64,000 nucleotides of DNA from Pseudomonadota bacterium (GTDB lineage Bacteria > Pseudomonadota > Alphaproteobacteria > Rhizobiales > Hyphomicrobiaceae), in the NCBI GenBank assembly GCA_023410905.1, contig JAEYPL010000064.1, positions 1 through 64,000 on the forward strand, given 5' to 3'. Within the stretch, counting starts at the first letter, position 1, and each line of letters begins with the position of its first letter. Below are positions 47,260 through 57,350 of the stretch, piece by piece. A model generated the notes under the pieces. The model made no database searches. It was given only the letters and a program-made list of their open reading frames with translations, and was not told where the DNA came from. The position numbers and the translations under genes were made by a program.

Positions 47260-48339
47260 TTAAAGCGCGCCCGCGGGCTTGATCATGGCAGCCTTTGAGA
47301 TCACGTCCAATCGCCTGCGGACGACAGGGGCAATGCCGCTCCCATCATGTGTCGGCCATGGTGGAAGCTCATCCTGGCGATGGCAGGAGACCTGTCGGCC
47401 ATGCTCCAGTGTGCGAGGCTGTGGTCGTTCCGTACGGCAACGCGCTTCGGCAAACGGACATCGCGGATGAAATCGGCATCCGGTTGGAGGATGCAGCGGG
47501 CTTGGCACATCGCCCTGCGGGATGCTGCGCCTTTCCCTCCCTGCTTCGGCACGCGGCACGGCCGACAGCAAGGCGCGTGTGTATGGATGCCGCGGGGATC
47601 CTGCAACTTCGTGCTTGCCGCCAATCTCGACGATTTCCCCGAGATACATGACGGCGATGCGGTCCGCGATGTGGCGCACGACGGCAAGATCGTGGGCAAT
47701 GAAAATATAGCTGAGACCGAACTGCTGCCGGAGGTCGATCAGAAGATTGATGATGTGCGCCTGGATGGAAACGTCCAGGGCCGAAACGGGCTCGTCGCAG
47801 ACGATCAACTCCGGTCGCGTCGAAAGTGCGCGCGCGATGCCGATGCGCTGCCGCTGTCCGCCCGAAAACTCGTGCGGGTAGCGGTCCGCATGGTAGGGCG
47901 CAAGCCCGACCACAGAGAGAAGCTCATCGACGCGCCGGTCCGTGTCCTTGGGGGATAGCCCGAGGTGCAGCTCGATGGGCTCCGCCAGAATGCGTCGCAC
48001 GGAGAGTCGCGGATGGAGAGAGGCAAACGGATCCTGGAAGATCATCTGCATGCGCCGCCGCAATCGGCGCAACGTCTCGCGATCGAGATCCAGGACGTCG
48101 ATTCCGTCGAAGCGGATCGAGCCGGAAGTCGGCTCGATGAGGCGCAGCAGCAGGCGCCCGAGCGTGGACTTCCCGCAGCCTGATTCACCAACGACAGCGA
48201 GTGTCTCACCCTTCTGCAGCTTCAGCGCGATACCGTCGACAGCGCGCACGGAGCCGATCTCGCGCGGGAAGATCAAACCTCTCCGTACAGGAAAGTGCTT
48301 GGTCAGGGCATTCGCCTCGAGGAGCTGCTTGCCTGTCAT
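47260..48339 (-). CDS. Peptide/nickel-type ABC transporter ATPase, second subunit
   Basis: A 359-residue OppF/DppF-like ATPase. Walker A is GESGCGKST, signature [14 protein letters not shown], Walker [14 protein letters not shown]-loop IAHDL. The C-terminal oligo-HPY region has [15 protein letters not shown], whose cysteines coordinate an iron-sulfur cluster in DppD/F proteins. It drives import with OppD (48357), permeases and a binding protein in the same operon. It is the last gene of the operon and has a longer C-terminal tail than usual (ending [13 protein letters not shown]). Confidence 0.92.
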   Translation of the reverse strand: MTGKQLLEANALTKHFPVRRGLIFPREIGSVRAVDGIALKLQKGETLAVVGESGCGKSTLGRLLLRLIEPTSGSIRFDGIDVLDLDRETLRRLRRRMQMIFQDPFASLHPRLSVRRILAEPIELHLGLSPKDTDRRVDELLSVVGLAPYHADRYPHEFSGGQRQRIGIARALSTRPELIVCDEPVSALDVSIQAHIINLLIDLRQQFGLSYIFIAHDLAVVRHIADRIAVMYLGEIVEIGGKHEVAGSPRHPYTRALLSAVPRAEAGRERRSIPQGDVPSPLHPPTGCRFHPRCPFAEARCRTERPQPRTLEHGRQVSCHRQDELPPWPTHDGSGIAPVVRRRLDVISKAAMIKPAGAL

Positions 48340-48356
48340 TCCACATCCTGCGTTCG

Positions 48357-49394
48357 TCAGGCCACCGACTGCTCGACAGGAGCGAGCCAGCACGCAACAT
48401 CATGTCCTGGGCCGGCTGACTTGAGTGGCGGTTCCTCGGCGCGGCACTTGGGCGTCGCCAGCGCGCAACGGGGACTGAAGCGGCAACCAGCCGGCATATG
48501 AGCAGGGTGCGGCACGGAGCCCGGTATCGTCTGAAGGCGCGCCACGTTCTCGTCGAAGCGAGGCACCGACGCGAGCAGGCCGAGCGTGTAGGGGTGCTGC
48601 GCATCCGAGAATATGGCGTCCACCGGCGCCGATTCGACGACGCGCCCGGCATACATGACAACAACACGATGGGCAGTCTCTGCGACCACGCCGAGATCGT
48701 GCGTGATGAGAATGATCGCCGTTCCGAGACGCGCCTGCAGGCTTCTGAGCAGATCAAGGATCTGCGCCTGGATGGTCACGTCGAGTGCGGTTGTCGGCTC
48801 ATCGGCGATGAGGAGCTTCGGTTCACACGCAAGCGCGATCGCGATCATGACGCGCTGGCGCATACCGCCCGACATCTGATGCGGAAATTCGTCGACGCGC
48901 GTCTCCGGGCTCGGAATGCGGACAAGGCGCAGCATCTCGATCGCGCGCTCGCGCGCCTGCGCATCAGTCATCTTCTTATGCCGCTTGAGGCCCTCGGCAA
49001 TCTGGGCGCCGACACGCGCGACCGGATTGAGAGACGTCATCGGCTCCTGGAAGATCATCGAGATCTCGGCGCCGCGCAAATCCTCGATCTCGCGCCGCGG
49101 CTTTCCGATCAGATTCACGCCGGCGTAGCGGATCGTGCCGGCGGCCGTTTCCCCCGGCGGTTCGGGCACCAGTCGCATGATCGACATGGCGGTGACGCTC
49201 TTGCCGCAACCGGACTCTCCAACGATCGCCAGTGTCCGGCCGGCTTCGACGGTGAAGGACACGCCATCGACGGCCTTGAACAGCCCGGCCGAGGTCTTGA
49301 AGTAGGTTTTCAGCCCGTCGACCGCGAGCAGCTGGGCGGCAGCAACTTCAGCTTCAACCGATGCGTCCGGCTTCTCTTGCACGAGGCTGCTCAT
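48357..49394 (-). CDS. Peptide/nickel-type ABC transporter ATPase, first subunit
   Basis: A 345-residue OppD/DppD-like ATPase: Walker [21 protein letters not shown], signature [15 protein letters not shown], Walker [13 protein letters not shown] and the Cys-rich C-terminal [15 protein letters not shown]. It partners the DppF-like protein immediately downstream. Its ATG overlaps the stop of the amidohydrolase gene by four bases, so the hydrolase and transporter are made together. Confidence 0.92.
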   Translation of the reverse strand: MSSLVQEKPDASVEAEVAAAQLLAVDGLKTYFKTSAGLFKAVDGVSFTVEAGRTLAIVGESGCGKSVTAMSIMRLVPEPPGETAAGTIRYAGVNLIGKPRREIEDLRGAEISMIFQEPMTSLNPVARVGAQIAEGLKRHKKMTDAQARERAIEMLRLVRIPSPETRVDEFPHQMSGGMRQRVMIAIALACEPKLLIADEPTTALDVTIQAQILDLLRSLQARLGTAIILITHDLGVVAETAHRVVVMYAGRVVESAPVDAIFSDAQHPYTLGLLASVPRFDENVARLQTIPGSVPHPAHMPAGCRFSPRCALATPKCRAEEPPLKSAGPGHDVACWLAPVEQSVA

Positions 49395-50830
49395 TCGCTA
49401 CCGCCATAGACGAGCGGCGAGATTTCGAGATGCGAACGCTTGCCCCAATCGAGCTGGCGAACCTGCGGCAGCCCCCGCTGCTGGGCGTCATCGAGTTCTG
49501 CTGCTGCGGCGGCGTAGTCCATGGTCGTGACAGTGCCGTCCTTCACGACCTGCTTGCCATCCACGAACACGTGCCGGACGGCGCGATCGGCGGCGACGTA
49601 GATCAGGCTGCGGAGAGGATCACGCAGCGGCCGCATGGCCGGATGCGTGATATCCACGAGCACGAGATCGGCTTTCGCGCCGACGGAGAGGCGCCCAATA
49701 TCGCCCCTGCCGAGCGCGAGTGCGCCGCCGAGCGTTGCGGCGTTGAACACATCGCTCGTCCTGAGATCATAGGGATCGGCAGCAACCACGCGCGATGCAT
49801 AGAGCGCGTGGCGCAGTTCCTCGAGCATGTTGTGCGGGTAGGTATCGGTTCCGATGGCGAGCTTCACGCCCCGGCGGAAGTAGCTGCCGAGCGTCTGAAG
49901 CGTTATGCCGCGCCGGATGAAGACGGTCGGGCAGTGAGCGACGGTGGTTCCGCGCTCGATGATGGTGCCGAGATCATCACGCTTCGGCCAGTGGGCGGAT
50001 GTGTGATGATCGAGGAAGATGCCGTGACCGATGATACTGGTCGGCCCAAGCACGCCGAGTGAGTCGAGCCATTCGATGGGCGTCATGCCGTGGCGACGCG
50101 TGACCTCGTGAAACTCGACGACCGACTGGGCTGCATGAATCTGGAAGGGAACCTCCAGCCGCAAGGCTTCGGCATAGCTGTCCCGGATCAGCTCGGGCGA
50201 GCAGGTGTCTATCTGCGATGGCGCCACCATCCCCGACAGACGAGCGCTCGGATGTCGCTCCGCAGCCGCGACGACTCCGAGCGCGACCTCCATCGCCTTG
50301 CGCCCCGCGACCTCGTCCCACTCGTACTTCACGAGGAAGCCGTTGTCGGTGTACCAGCGCGCGTCGCGGTACATCGGCGCGAGTACCGCGCGCAGGCCGC
50401 TCTCCGCCATGGTGTCGATCCAGCCGACGTGCGCTACAGACAGATCGACCAGCGTGGTCACACCCGACATGAGCGCTTCGCTGAGCGCGAATTTCAGCGC
50501 CGCCTTCTGGCCCGGCTCGTCGGGGCGCAGCAGCGGCATGATTTCATAGAGCGAGGAGTTGTAGAGTTTCGGCGAGCCGATCTCATCGTTCCAGCCCTTG
50601 TTGATGGGCTCGTAGGTTGGGTGCGAATGAATATCCACGAGCCCCGGCATAACAAGGAAGCCGCGCCCGTCGATCTCACGCTCCGCCTCGCCGGTAAAGG
50701 TGCCGCCAACGTGGATCAGGGCGTTGCCCTCGAAGGCGACGTCTCCCTTGGCGTAAGTGTGCGATGAGCCGTCGAAGGCGACGATCCAATCCGTATTGCG
50801 AACGACTGTGATGCCCATGGTGCCGGCCAT
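49391..50830 (-). CDS. Metal-dependent amidohydrolase, AtzA/chlorohydrolase-like, inside the ABC operon
   Basis: A 479-residue amidohydrolase (from the ATG at 50830). The family starts [20 protein letters not shown]; an in-frame GTG at 50893 adds 21 residues and overlaps nothing. Metal ligands: HSHPTYEP (HxH), [21 protein letters not shown], and the aspartate in GTDTYPHNM. This matches the cytosine-deaminase/AtzA/TrzN/SAH-deaminase superfamily that deaminates or dechlorinates heterocycles. Its place between the binding protein and OppD implies the ABC system imports its substrate. Product and substrate cannot be fixed from sequence. Confidence 0.85.
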   Translation of the reverse strand: MAGTMGITVVRNTDWIVAFDGSSHTYAKGDVAFEGNALIHVGGTFTGEAEREIDGRGFLVMPGLVDIHSHPTYEPINKGWNDEIGSPKLYNSSLYEIMPLLRPDEPGQKAALKFALSEALMSGVTTLVDLSVAHVGWIDTMAESGLRAVLAPMYRDARWYTDNGFLVKYEWDEVAGRKAMEVALGVVAAAERHPSARLSGMVAPSQIDTCSPELIRDSYAEALRLEVPFQIHAAQSVVEFHEVTRRHGMTPIEWLDSLGVLGPTSIIGHGIFLDHHTSAHWPKRDDLGTIIERGTTVAHCPTVFIRRGITLQTLGSYFRRGVKLAIGTDTYPHNMLEELRHALYASRVVAADPYDLRTSDVFNAATLGGALALGRGDIGRLSVGAKADLVLVDITHPAMRPLRDPLRSLIYVAADRAVRHVFVDGKQVVKDGTVTTMDYAAAAAELDDAQQRGLPQVRQLDWGKRSHLEISPLVYGGSE

Positions 50831-50896
50831 GTCATTCCACTTGAGGATGAAGTTGCCGGAGCCCGTACGCACGCCGTACAGGCTCCGGCTCACATG

Positions 50897-52495
50897 TCAC
50901 TTGGAGGCGAATTTGATGTCCAGGCCTTTGTACAGGCCGCAACCATAGATGTTGTGTGCCTTGATAGGTGCGAGCTTGGCCGAATAGCCGATCTTCATCG
51001 GCTCATGATAGAGCGGGATCCACACCGCCGCCTTGTGCACCTGCTCCAGAACCTCGCCATAGGCCGCGGCGCGCACATCGTCGGTCTTGGCGGCCATGCC
51101 TTCGTCGAGCAGCTTGTCGGTCGCCGGATCGCTCCAGTTCATGCGGTTCGGGCTCGGCCGGTTGGCAGAACGAAAGTAGAGGTTCAGCGCGTCACCCGCC
51201 GAGATGTACGGGAAGCTCATGCTGAACATGTCGAATTCCTGCGTGGCGAGCTTGCCCCACACCACCGTCGCGTCGAACAGCTGGATCTTCATATCGACGC
51301 CGACCTTGCGCAGGTCGCCCTGCACGGCTTCGGCGAGCTTCTGCCATGTCGACCCGGTGAAGCCATAGAACGTCGGTTCGATCTTCTTGCCGTTGCGCTG
51401 GCGGAAGCCGTCCGGACCCTTGGTGTATCCGGCTTCGTCGAGAAGCTTGTTGGCCGCGGCGACATCCGGCTTGATCAGCTCGGTGTCGAGCTTCTTGTTC
51501 CAATCGAGCGCGCCCTGGCTGATGTAGCTGTAGGCGGGCTGGACTTCGCCGAAGTAGAGATTCTTGGCGATTGCGCTCTGGTCCACGGCCATCACCATGC
51601 CCCGCCGCAGCTTCTCATCGTTCACCTGGTCTTTGTCGATCTTGAAGCCGACGAAGTAGGTCCAGAAAGCCTCGCGCGACTCGACCAGCTTCGTGCTGGG
51701 ATTGCTGCGGATCGTGCGGAAGCCCGAGTAGGGGATGTACTGCGTCACCTGCGTCTGCCCCGTCATCAGCGCGGCAAGGCGGGTGTTTTCCTCCGGCACA
51801 ATTTTCCAGATGATCTCCTGAACCTGCGCGGGGCCCGTGTTCTCATATATCGGCGGCCCCCACTTGTAGGCATCGTGCCGCTTGATCTTCATTTCGTTGC
51901 GCGGTGTCCACTCGCCCCAGCAGAATGGCCCGGTACCATTGAACCCCTTCACGCCGAAGTCGGCGCCGAGCTTGGCGACGGTGTCCTTGTCGATGACGAC
52001 CGCGAAGCTCTGTGTGAGCTGATAGAGCATCTCGGAATAAGGCGAGGTCAGCTTGTACTCGACGGTGTAGTCGTCTTTCGCGACGACATCGTCGACCTTG
52101 CCGGCGCGCCAGCGGACGGGAGATTTTGTTTCAGGATTAACCCAGCGCTTGAGCGAGAAAACGACATCCTCGGCCTTCATGGGCTTGCCGTCGCAGAACT
52201 TGACGTCCTTGCGCAGGTTGAACGTGTAGGTCAGGCCGTCCGGAGAAACCGACCAGCTCTCAGCAAGGCCCGGCTTGATCGTTTTCATATCATAGTCGAG
52301 CGACACGAGCGTATCGGCGAGCATGAAAAGCACTTCGGACGCGGCACGCGCCGTCGAGCGATGCGGATCGTAGCGATCGCTATCGACCTCGCGGACGATC
52401 GTGATCGTTTGCGCGACGGCCGGAGCGGCAGCGAGTGTCGCTCCCACGGCGAGCGCCGCGAGCGACAGGTTTCTCTTCAAACATCCTTTGGTCAT
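50897..52495 (-). CDS. ABC transporter extracellular solute-binding protein, family 5
   Basis: A 532-residue DppA/OppA-like periplasmic binding protein. The signal peptide is LSLAALAVGATLAAAPAVAQ, followed by TITIVREVDSDRYDPH. Typical motifs are LAESWSVSPDGLTYTFNLRK and VKGFNGTGPFCWGEW. These proteins bind oligopeptides, glutathione, nickel chelates or other hydrophilic solutes. ATG 52495 follows TGGAG. It heads the module with hydrolase, ATPases and permeases, so it probably delivers the hydrolase's substrate rather than a peptide. Confidence 0.92.
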   Translation of the reverse strand: MTKGCLKRNLSLAALAVGATLAAAPAVAQTITIVREVDSDRYDPHRSTARAASEVLFMLADTLVSLDYDMKTIKPGLAESWSVSPDGLTYTFNLRKDVKFCDGKPMKAEDVVFSLKRWVNPETKSPVRWRAGKVDDVVAKDDYTVEYKLTSPYSEMLYQLTQSFAVVIDKDTVAKLGADFGVKGFNGTGPFCWGEWTPRNEMKIKRHDAYKWGPPIYENTGPAQVQEIIWKIVPEENTRLAALMTGQTQVTQYIPYSGFRTIRSNPSTKLVESREAFWTYFVGFKIDKDQVNDEKLRRGMVMAVDQSAIAKNLYFGEVQPAYSYISQGALDWNKKLDTELIKPDVAAANKLLDEAGYTKGPDGFRQRNGKKIEPTFYGFTGSTWQKLAEAVQGDLRKVGVDMKIQLFDATVVWGKLATQEFDMFSMSFPYISAGDALNLYFRSANRPSPNRMNWSDPATDKLLDEGMAAKTDDVRAAAYGEVLEQVHKAAVWIPLYHEPMKIGYSAKLAPIKAHNIYGCGLYKGLDIKFASK

Positions 52496-52530
52496 GATCA
52501 CTCCAGATGGCTCAGCGGTTGTTCCTAAGA

Positions 52531-53418
52531 TCACATATTCCGCATGCGTGGATCGAGCGCGTCGCGCAGCGCGTCACCGAGCATGTTTGCGCACAGAACG
52601 ATCACGAAGATGCCGAGGCTCGGGATCGTCGAGATGTGAGGGGCGAACATCAACGCATCGCGCCCCTGGGCTGCCATCATGCCGAGCTCGGCCATTGGCG
52701 GGCGGGCTCCGAGGCCGAGAAAGCTCAGCGCCGCGCCGATCAGAATAACTTGACCGAAGCGCAGCGTGAGAAAGACGAAGACCGTGCCCATGCAGTTCAG
52801 TCCCAGGTACCGGATGATGAGGTGCCGGTCCGAAAGGCCGATGGCGCGGCCGGCCTCCATGTACTCCTGGTTCATGACCACGACCGCCGTTGAACGCGTG
52901 ACACGCGCGACGTCGGGCACGGTCGAGATCGCGAGCGCTATGATGATCGGTACGATGCCGGGGCCGATCACTGCAGCGATGGCCAGGCCGAAAAGAATGG
53001 CTGGAAACGACAACAGCACGTCCACGAACCGCATGATCGGCGCATCGAGCTTCTTGAAGTAGGCCGCGATGACACCGAGCACGACGCCACCTCCGCCTCC
53101 GACAAGCACGCCGAGCAGCCCGGTCAGCAGCGTCGCTTGCGTTCCATACAGGAGCCGCGAGAGGAGATCGCGCCCCTGCTGATCGGTGCCGAGCAGGAAC
53201 TCAGGGCTGCCGCCTTCCATGAACGACGGCGGTAGGAACGGGGCATTCCCGGTCTCGTACGGATCGTAGGGTGCGATCCACGGCGCGAGCAGTGACGCCA
53301 GGACAATGATCGCGAGGATGCTGCCGGCGACCAGAACGGTGCTGTCCCCAGCTAATCGACGCAGAACGCCCGCAGGACGCGGGGCTTGTGCCGCAGTGTC
53401 GAGATCGATGGCGCTCAT
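52531..53418 (-). CDS. ABC transporter permease, DppC type
   Basis: A 295-residue inner-membrane permease with six helices. Features: RLAGDSTVLVAGSILAIIVL, FLLGTDQQGRDLLSRLLYGT and the EAA loop YMEAGRAIGLSDRHLIIRYL. The end RDALDPRMRNM is the usual DppC terminus. It pairs with the DppB-like permease, whose gene overlaps its start by four bases, and forms the translocation path for the family 5 system. Confidence 0.92.
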   Translation of the reverse strand: MSAIDLDTAAQAPRPAGVLRRLAGDSTVLVAGSILAIIVLASLLAPWIAPYDPYETGNAPFLPPSFMEGGSPEFLLGTDQQGRDLLSRLLYGTQATLLTGLLGVLVGGGGGVVLGVIAAYFKKLDAPIMRFVDVLLSFPAILFGLAIAAVIGPGIVPIIIALAISTVPDVARVTRSTAVVVMNQEYMEAGRAIGLSDRHLIIRYLGLNCMGTVFVFLTLRFGQVILIGAALSFLGLGARPPMAELGMMAAQGRDALMFAPHISTIPSLGIFVIVLCANMLGDALRDALDPRMRNM

Positions 53419-54356
53419 CGCTGCTGCACCCGCGGATCAAGCAGCCCATAGAGCACATCCACAATCAGGTTGATCACCAGGAAGGCGACAGCCAGCGACA
53501 GGATCGCGCCCTGCGCGAGCGGCATATCGCTCGAGAGAATGGCGCCCACCGCCAGTCGTCCAACTCCTGGCCAGGAGTAGATGCTCTCCGTGACGACGGC
53601 GCCGCCCAGGAGATAGCCGGCTTGCAGGCCAACCAGCGTCACGATCGGGATGAGTGCATTTCTGAGTGCGTGACGGATGATCACCGTCGTCTCGCGCAGC
53701 CCCTTTGCGCGGGCGGTGCGGACAAAATCCGCCTTGAGCACATCGAGAACCGATGCGCGGGTCATGCGGGCCACCGGTCCGACGAAAATGAAGCCAAGTG
53801 TCAGCGCAGGAAGTGCGACGTGCCGCAGTCCATCGATGGTCCACAATGGTCCTGCACGACCAAGGAAGGGCAGAAGCTGCCACTTGTACCCCAGAAACTG
53901 CATGAGGAGCAGGCCGATGAAGAAAACCGGCATCGACACGCCGGCAACCGACAAAGCCATCACCGCGCGGTCGATAAGACTTCTCTGGTAGACCGCCGCG
54001 ATCGTGCCCATGGCGATACCGGCTGGCACCGCCCACGCAAGGCACGCGAACATCAGCTCGCTCGTGGCGATCATGGCCAGCGTCAACTCCTCGAGCACCG
54101 ACGTGTTGTTGATCATTGAGCGGCCGAGATCGCCCTGGGCGACGCGGGAGATGTAACGCCAGAACTGTACAAGCGCCGGCTGGTCGAGGCCCATTTCCTT
54201 GCGAATGGCTTCGACGACATCAGGTGTCGCGGTCGGTCCTGCCACCACCATGGCGGGATCGCCGGGCGCAAGTTTCAGGAGCAGAAATCCGAAGATGAGG
54301 ACGCCCAGCAGAACCGGCACCGAGAGGAGAAGACGATAGGCGATCTGCTGCCCCAT
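53415..54356 (-). CDS. ABC transporter permease, DppB type
   Basis: A 313-residue permease with six helices and the DppB N-terminal pattern RLLLSVPVLLGVLIFGFLLL. EAA loop: FVRTARAKGLRETTVIIRHA. YSWPGVGRLAVGAILSSDMP is conserved in the family. It is the first gene of a six-gene operon (permease, permease, binding protein, amidohydrolase, ATPase, ATPase). The divergent GntR regulator at 54665 is likely its controller. Confidence 0.92.
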   Translation of the reverse strand: MGQQIAYRLLLSVPVLLGVLIFGFLLLKLAPGDPAMVVAGPTATPDVVEAIRKEMGLDQPALVQFWRYISRVAQGDLGRSMINNTSVLEELTLAMIATSELMFACLAWAVPAGIAMGTIAAVYQRSLIDRAVMALSVAGVSMPVFFIGLLLMQFLGYKWQLLPFLGRAGPLWTIDGLRHVALPALTLGFIFVGPVARMTRASVLDVLKADFVRTARAKGLRETTVIIRHALRNALIPIVTLVGLQAGYLLGGAVVTESIYSWPGVGRLAVGAILSSDMPLAQGAILSLAVAFLVINLIVDVLYGLLDPRVQQR

Positions 54357-54664
54357 ACGTTTTCATCCCACTCCATTCTCGGTGCGCCCATGCAGCCGCG
54401 TTCGCTCGCTCAGAAGCGAACACAAGTTGCGGGCGGCAAGGTCCAGTTCATGAATGCCAACCGCACAGCAAGCTACGGGACGGAGGACGTCCTTACGAGC
54501 TAGTTTTCCGGTCAGCCCGCTTGGTGATTGTGCAGCCGCCCCTAAAGGCCAGCAGTGAAAGCGACGGTCTGGCGTACCGTCGCTCGGCATTGCCTAGTGC
54601 GATGGGGCGATGGTAGGCGTAGCACGAGTTGTCGAATTCGGCTGCACCGGAAGCCCCGCACCCC
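54357..54664. promoter_or_regulatory. 308-base divergent region with a 9-bp inverted repeat
   Basis: Lies between the DppB-like gene and the GntR-family gene, so it should contain both promoters. AGCGACGGT at 54560-54568 and ACCGTCGCT at 54576-54584 form a perfect inverted repeat with a 7-base spacer. This is a candidate hairpin or GntR/FCD operator. No other structure was seen. Confidence 0.5.
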
Positions 54665-55420
54665 ATGCAAAAGGTATCGTCGAAGATTGCGAGTGCACGC
54701 GTGTCAGCAGTGTATCGAGCGCTTCGACACGCCATCATCGAGCAAGCTCTCGAACCCGGCGCCAAGCTCCCCGAGGATGCTATCGGGGAGAGGTTCGGCG
54801 TCAGTCGAACGCTTGTGCGGTATGCCCTAGGCCAGCTCGCTGCCGAAGGCCTGGTGGAAATGCGTCGCAACCGCGGTGCAGCCGTCGCCAAGCCGAGCTG
54901 GGATGAGGCCCGCGATATCTTCGATGTGCGCAGGGGGCTGGAACGCCTCGTCGTCATGCGCCTTGCCGGCCAGCTCACGCGAGATCAGATCACAAAACTC
55001 AACCAGCATGTCGATAGTGAGGAGGCGGCACGAGGCAAGAACGAGCCGCTGTCCATCCGGCTCGCCGGTGAGTTTCATATATTGCTGTCGGATATGACGG
55101 GCAGCGCCCTGCTCACGCGCTACGTGAGCGAGGTGACGTCCCGCTCCGGGCTCATACTCGCGCTCTACGGCCGCCCCCATTCGTCCGAGTGCGCGGTGAG
55201 CGAGCATCGTGCCGTCATCAAGGCTCTGGCCAAGGGCGATGCCGCGGCGGCCATCGAGGTCATGGACAGCCATCTGGAGGCTGTCGCGGATCGCGCGCTC
55301 ATACAGTCGACCACGCAGAAGCGCCGCGATCTGCGCGATGTCCTGGACGCCTATGTGCCGGCCACGCCATCGTCCGCGCCGGCTTCCGGCGAGCGCCGCA
55401 AGCGCACGAAGAGCCGCTGA
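54665..55420 (+). CDS. GntR/FadR-family (FCD) transcriptional regulator
   Basis: A 251-residue regulator. Residues about 10-75 form the winged helix (VYRALRHAIIEQALEPGAKL, then IGERFGVSRTLVRYALGQLA). The FCD ligand domain follows, with metal-ligand-type residues in FHILLSDMTGS and SEHRAVIKAL. Such regulators respond to organic acids or amino-acid derivatives and often repress adjacent catabolic and transport genes. The ATG at 54665 (MQKVSSKIAS) is used; a TTG at 54629 would add 12 residues. Candidate targets are the divergent Dpp-type operon or the Liv-type operon downstream. Confidence 0.88.
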   Translation: MQKVSSKIASARVSAVYRALRHAIIEQALEPGAKLPEDAIGERFGVSRTLVRYALGQLAAEGLVEMRRNRGAAVAKPSWDEARDIFDVRRGLERLVVMRLAGQLTRDQITKLNQHVDSEEAARGKNEPLSIRLAGEFHILLSDMTGSALLTRYVSEVTSRSGLILALYGRPHSSECAVSEHRAVIKALAKGDAAAAIEVMDSHLEAVADRALIQSTTQKRRDLRDVLDAYVPATPSSAPASGERRKRTKSR

Positions 55421-55423
55421 TCG

Positions 55424-55855
55424 TCAGGCTTCGATATTGTTGCGCGTCAGAAGGCGCTCGGCGCTGTCGTTCCAGACATCCATCTGGACGATCTTCCCCT
55501 CACGAACGACGAAGCGATCGACATAGCGATTGCCCTCGAAGGGCGTACCGTCCGGCCATTCGCCGTAGAGCGTGCCGAGATTGTACACGATCGTCTCACC
55601 GTGACCGGGGACGACGTCGGTGCGCTCCATCTTTTTCTTCACCCACTTGTAGCGCCGCGCATTGAACGCCGCCGTCTCGCTGGGGTGGCCGTACTTTCGC
55701 CCGCCGGTGAACGTGATCTTGAGTTCCGGGCTGATGTAGCGGGCCGCGGTTTCGGGATCCGGCACCATGGACGCGACGAGAAAGCGCTCGACGATGTCGG
55801 CAGCGCGCGCGGTGGCGTCATCGAGTGTGACGGCGGGGTTGCTGAGTGCGGTCAT
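55424..55855 (-). CDS. SnoaL-like/NTF2-fold protein
   Basis: A 143-residue single-domain protein. It starts ATARAADIVERFLVASMVPD and has a SnoaL-type strand order (FTGGRKYGHPSETAAFNARR, GETIVYNLGTLYGEWPDGTP, FEGNRYVDRFVVREGKIVQM). Function unknown; possibly a small isomerase or hydrolase of the adjacent pathway. GGAG precedes the ATG. It converges with the GntR gene three bases away and is divergent from the Liv-type binding protein gene. Confidence 0.82.
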   Translation of the reverse strand: MTALSNPAVTLDDATARAADIVERFLVASMVPDPETAARYISPELKITFTGGRKYGHPSETAAFNARRYKWVKKKMERTDVVPGHGETIVYNLGTLYGEWPDGTPFEGNRYVDRFVVREGKIVQMDVWNDSAERLLTRNNIEA

Positions 55856-56098
55856 GATCTCTCCATCGGGCTGTCAGCAGCGCGGGTCGGCGCGCATGGT
55901 CGCAAATGGTCGGCATTCCTCCCCTATATCGTATCCAATCTTATTCGACAATTCTCCCTGATATCGTCGGATATGCCTGAAATTCGGGCCAGTTTGCCTG
56001 AATATTCGCCGCCATCTCGGCGGCTCCAAAGTGTATGCAATCTTAGCAGTCGATCTGCTCAATATTCCGATCCACTCAGGATGCGAAAGGTGACCCTC

Positions 56099-57289
56099 AT
56101 GCGCTCTCGCTTCTCGGCCAGCCGCTTGACGCGCCGCACCGTTCTCGCCGGCGTAACGGCCATGGTGTCCTTCGCTGCATTTCCGGCCTCGGCACAGGAC
56201 GTTATCAAACTGGGCCTCGTCGCCGCCATGTCGGGCCAGTCGGCAAAGTCGGGCGAGGCGATCGTTCGCGGCCTCAGCATCGCCGCTGACGAGATCAACG
56301 CCAAGGGTGGCGTCCTCGGGAAGAAGATCGAGATCGTCGTTCGCGACGACGAAAGCAATCCGGCCAAAGGCGCGATTGCCGCCCGCGAACTCGTTCAGCG
56401 TGAGAAAGTTGCCGCGCTGTTCGGTGGCCTCGATACGCCTGTCTCTCTCGCCATCGTTCCCTTCGCGAACAGCAGCAAAGTTCCCTTCATGGGGGTCTGG
56501 GCTGCCGGCACGCCGATCACGAGAAACGGCGCCGCTGAGAACTACGTGTTCCGCGTGTCTGCCGTCGACGAGATCGTCGACGAGGCATTGGTCGCGTATG
56601 CGATCAAAAAGTACGGCGCCAAGAAGCCGGGCATGATCCTGATCAACAATCCCTGGGGCGAGTCCAACGAGATGGGCCTCAGGAAGGCACTCGGCGCTCG
56701 CAACATGCCCTTTGCCGGCATCGAGAAATTCGAGAACAATGACGTCGACGTCGTGCCGCAGCTGACGCGGCTCAAGGCTGCCGGCGCCGACGCGCTCTTC
56801 CTCGTCGCCAACGTCGCGCCTTCGTCCCAGGTCGTGAAATCGCTCGATCGCATGGGCTGGGACGTGCCGATCGTCTCGCATTGGGGACCTGCCGGCGGAC
56901 GCTTCAGCGAGCTTGCAGGCCCAAGCGCCGCCAAGGTCCATTTCATCCAGACGTACACCTTTGCCGGCAAGCTGTCTCCGAAAGGGACTGCCGTTCTGGA
57001 GGCCCTGAAGGCGAAGTATCCCGCCATCAAGTCTCTCGCAGATGTGACGCCCGCTGTCGGCATCGCCAACGCCTATGACGCCCTCCACCTGACAGCACTT
57101 GCGATCGCGAAGGCGGGCGCCCTTGACGGTCCGAAGATCCGCCAATCCTTCTACGAGATCGACAGCTACGACGGGCTGATCAAGTCCTACAAGAAGCCGT
57201 TCACGCCGGAGAACCACGATGCTATCGGCGCCTCCGACTACATCTTCACGCACTTCGTCGATGGCGAGATCCTGCCCCTGACGCAGTGA
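56099..57289 (+). CDS. Liv-type ABC transporter substrate-binding protein (Tat-like signal)
   Basis: A 396-residue periplasmic binding protein, family LivJ/LivK. The leader SRLTRRTVLAGVTAMVSFAA carries a twin-arginine-like motif and ends FPASAQ. The mature part has VIKLGLVAAMSGQSAKSGEA and LFGGLDTPVSLAIVPF, as expected for amino-acid or amide binding. AAAGGTGA supports the ATG at 56099, not one at 56081. It starts a Liv-type operon; downstream deaminase and ureide genes suggest a purine- or amide-like ligand instead of leucine. Confidence 0.9.
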   Translation: MRSRFSASRLTRRTVLAGVTAMVSFAAFPASAQDVIKLGLVAAMSGQSAKSGEAIVRGLSIAADEINAKGGVLGKKIEIVVRDDESNPAKGAIAARELVQREKVAALFGGLDTPVSLAIVPFANSSKVPFMGVWAAGTPITRNGAAENYVFRVSAVDEIVDEALVAYAIKKYGAKKPGMILINNPWGESNEMGLRKALGARNMPFAGIEKFENNDVDVVPQLTRLKAAGADALFLVANVAPSSQVVKSLDRMGWDVPIVSHWGPAGGRFSELAGPSAAKVHFIQTYTFAGKLSPKGTAVLEALKAKYPAIKSLADVTPAVGIANAYDALHLTALAIAKAGALDGPKIRQSFYEIDSYDGLIKSYKKPFTPENHDAIGASDYIFTHFVDGEILPLTQ

Positions 57290-57350
57290 CCGCGCCTGCC
57301 CTGGTTGTCCTGCAACGGGGGCAGACGGAACGACGGAAGGCCGTAGCACG

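Noticed and set aside
56008..56024. Short GCCGCC-N5-GGCGGC hairpin before the Liv binding-protein gene
   Set aside because: Only six pairs in GC-rich DNA, no T-run; could arise by chance.
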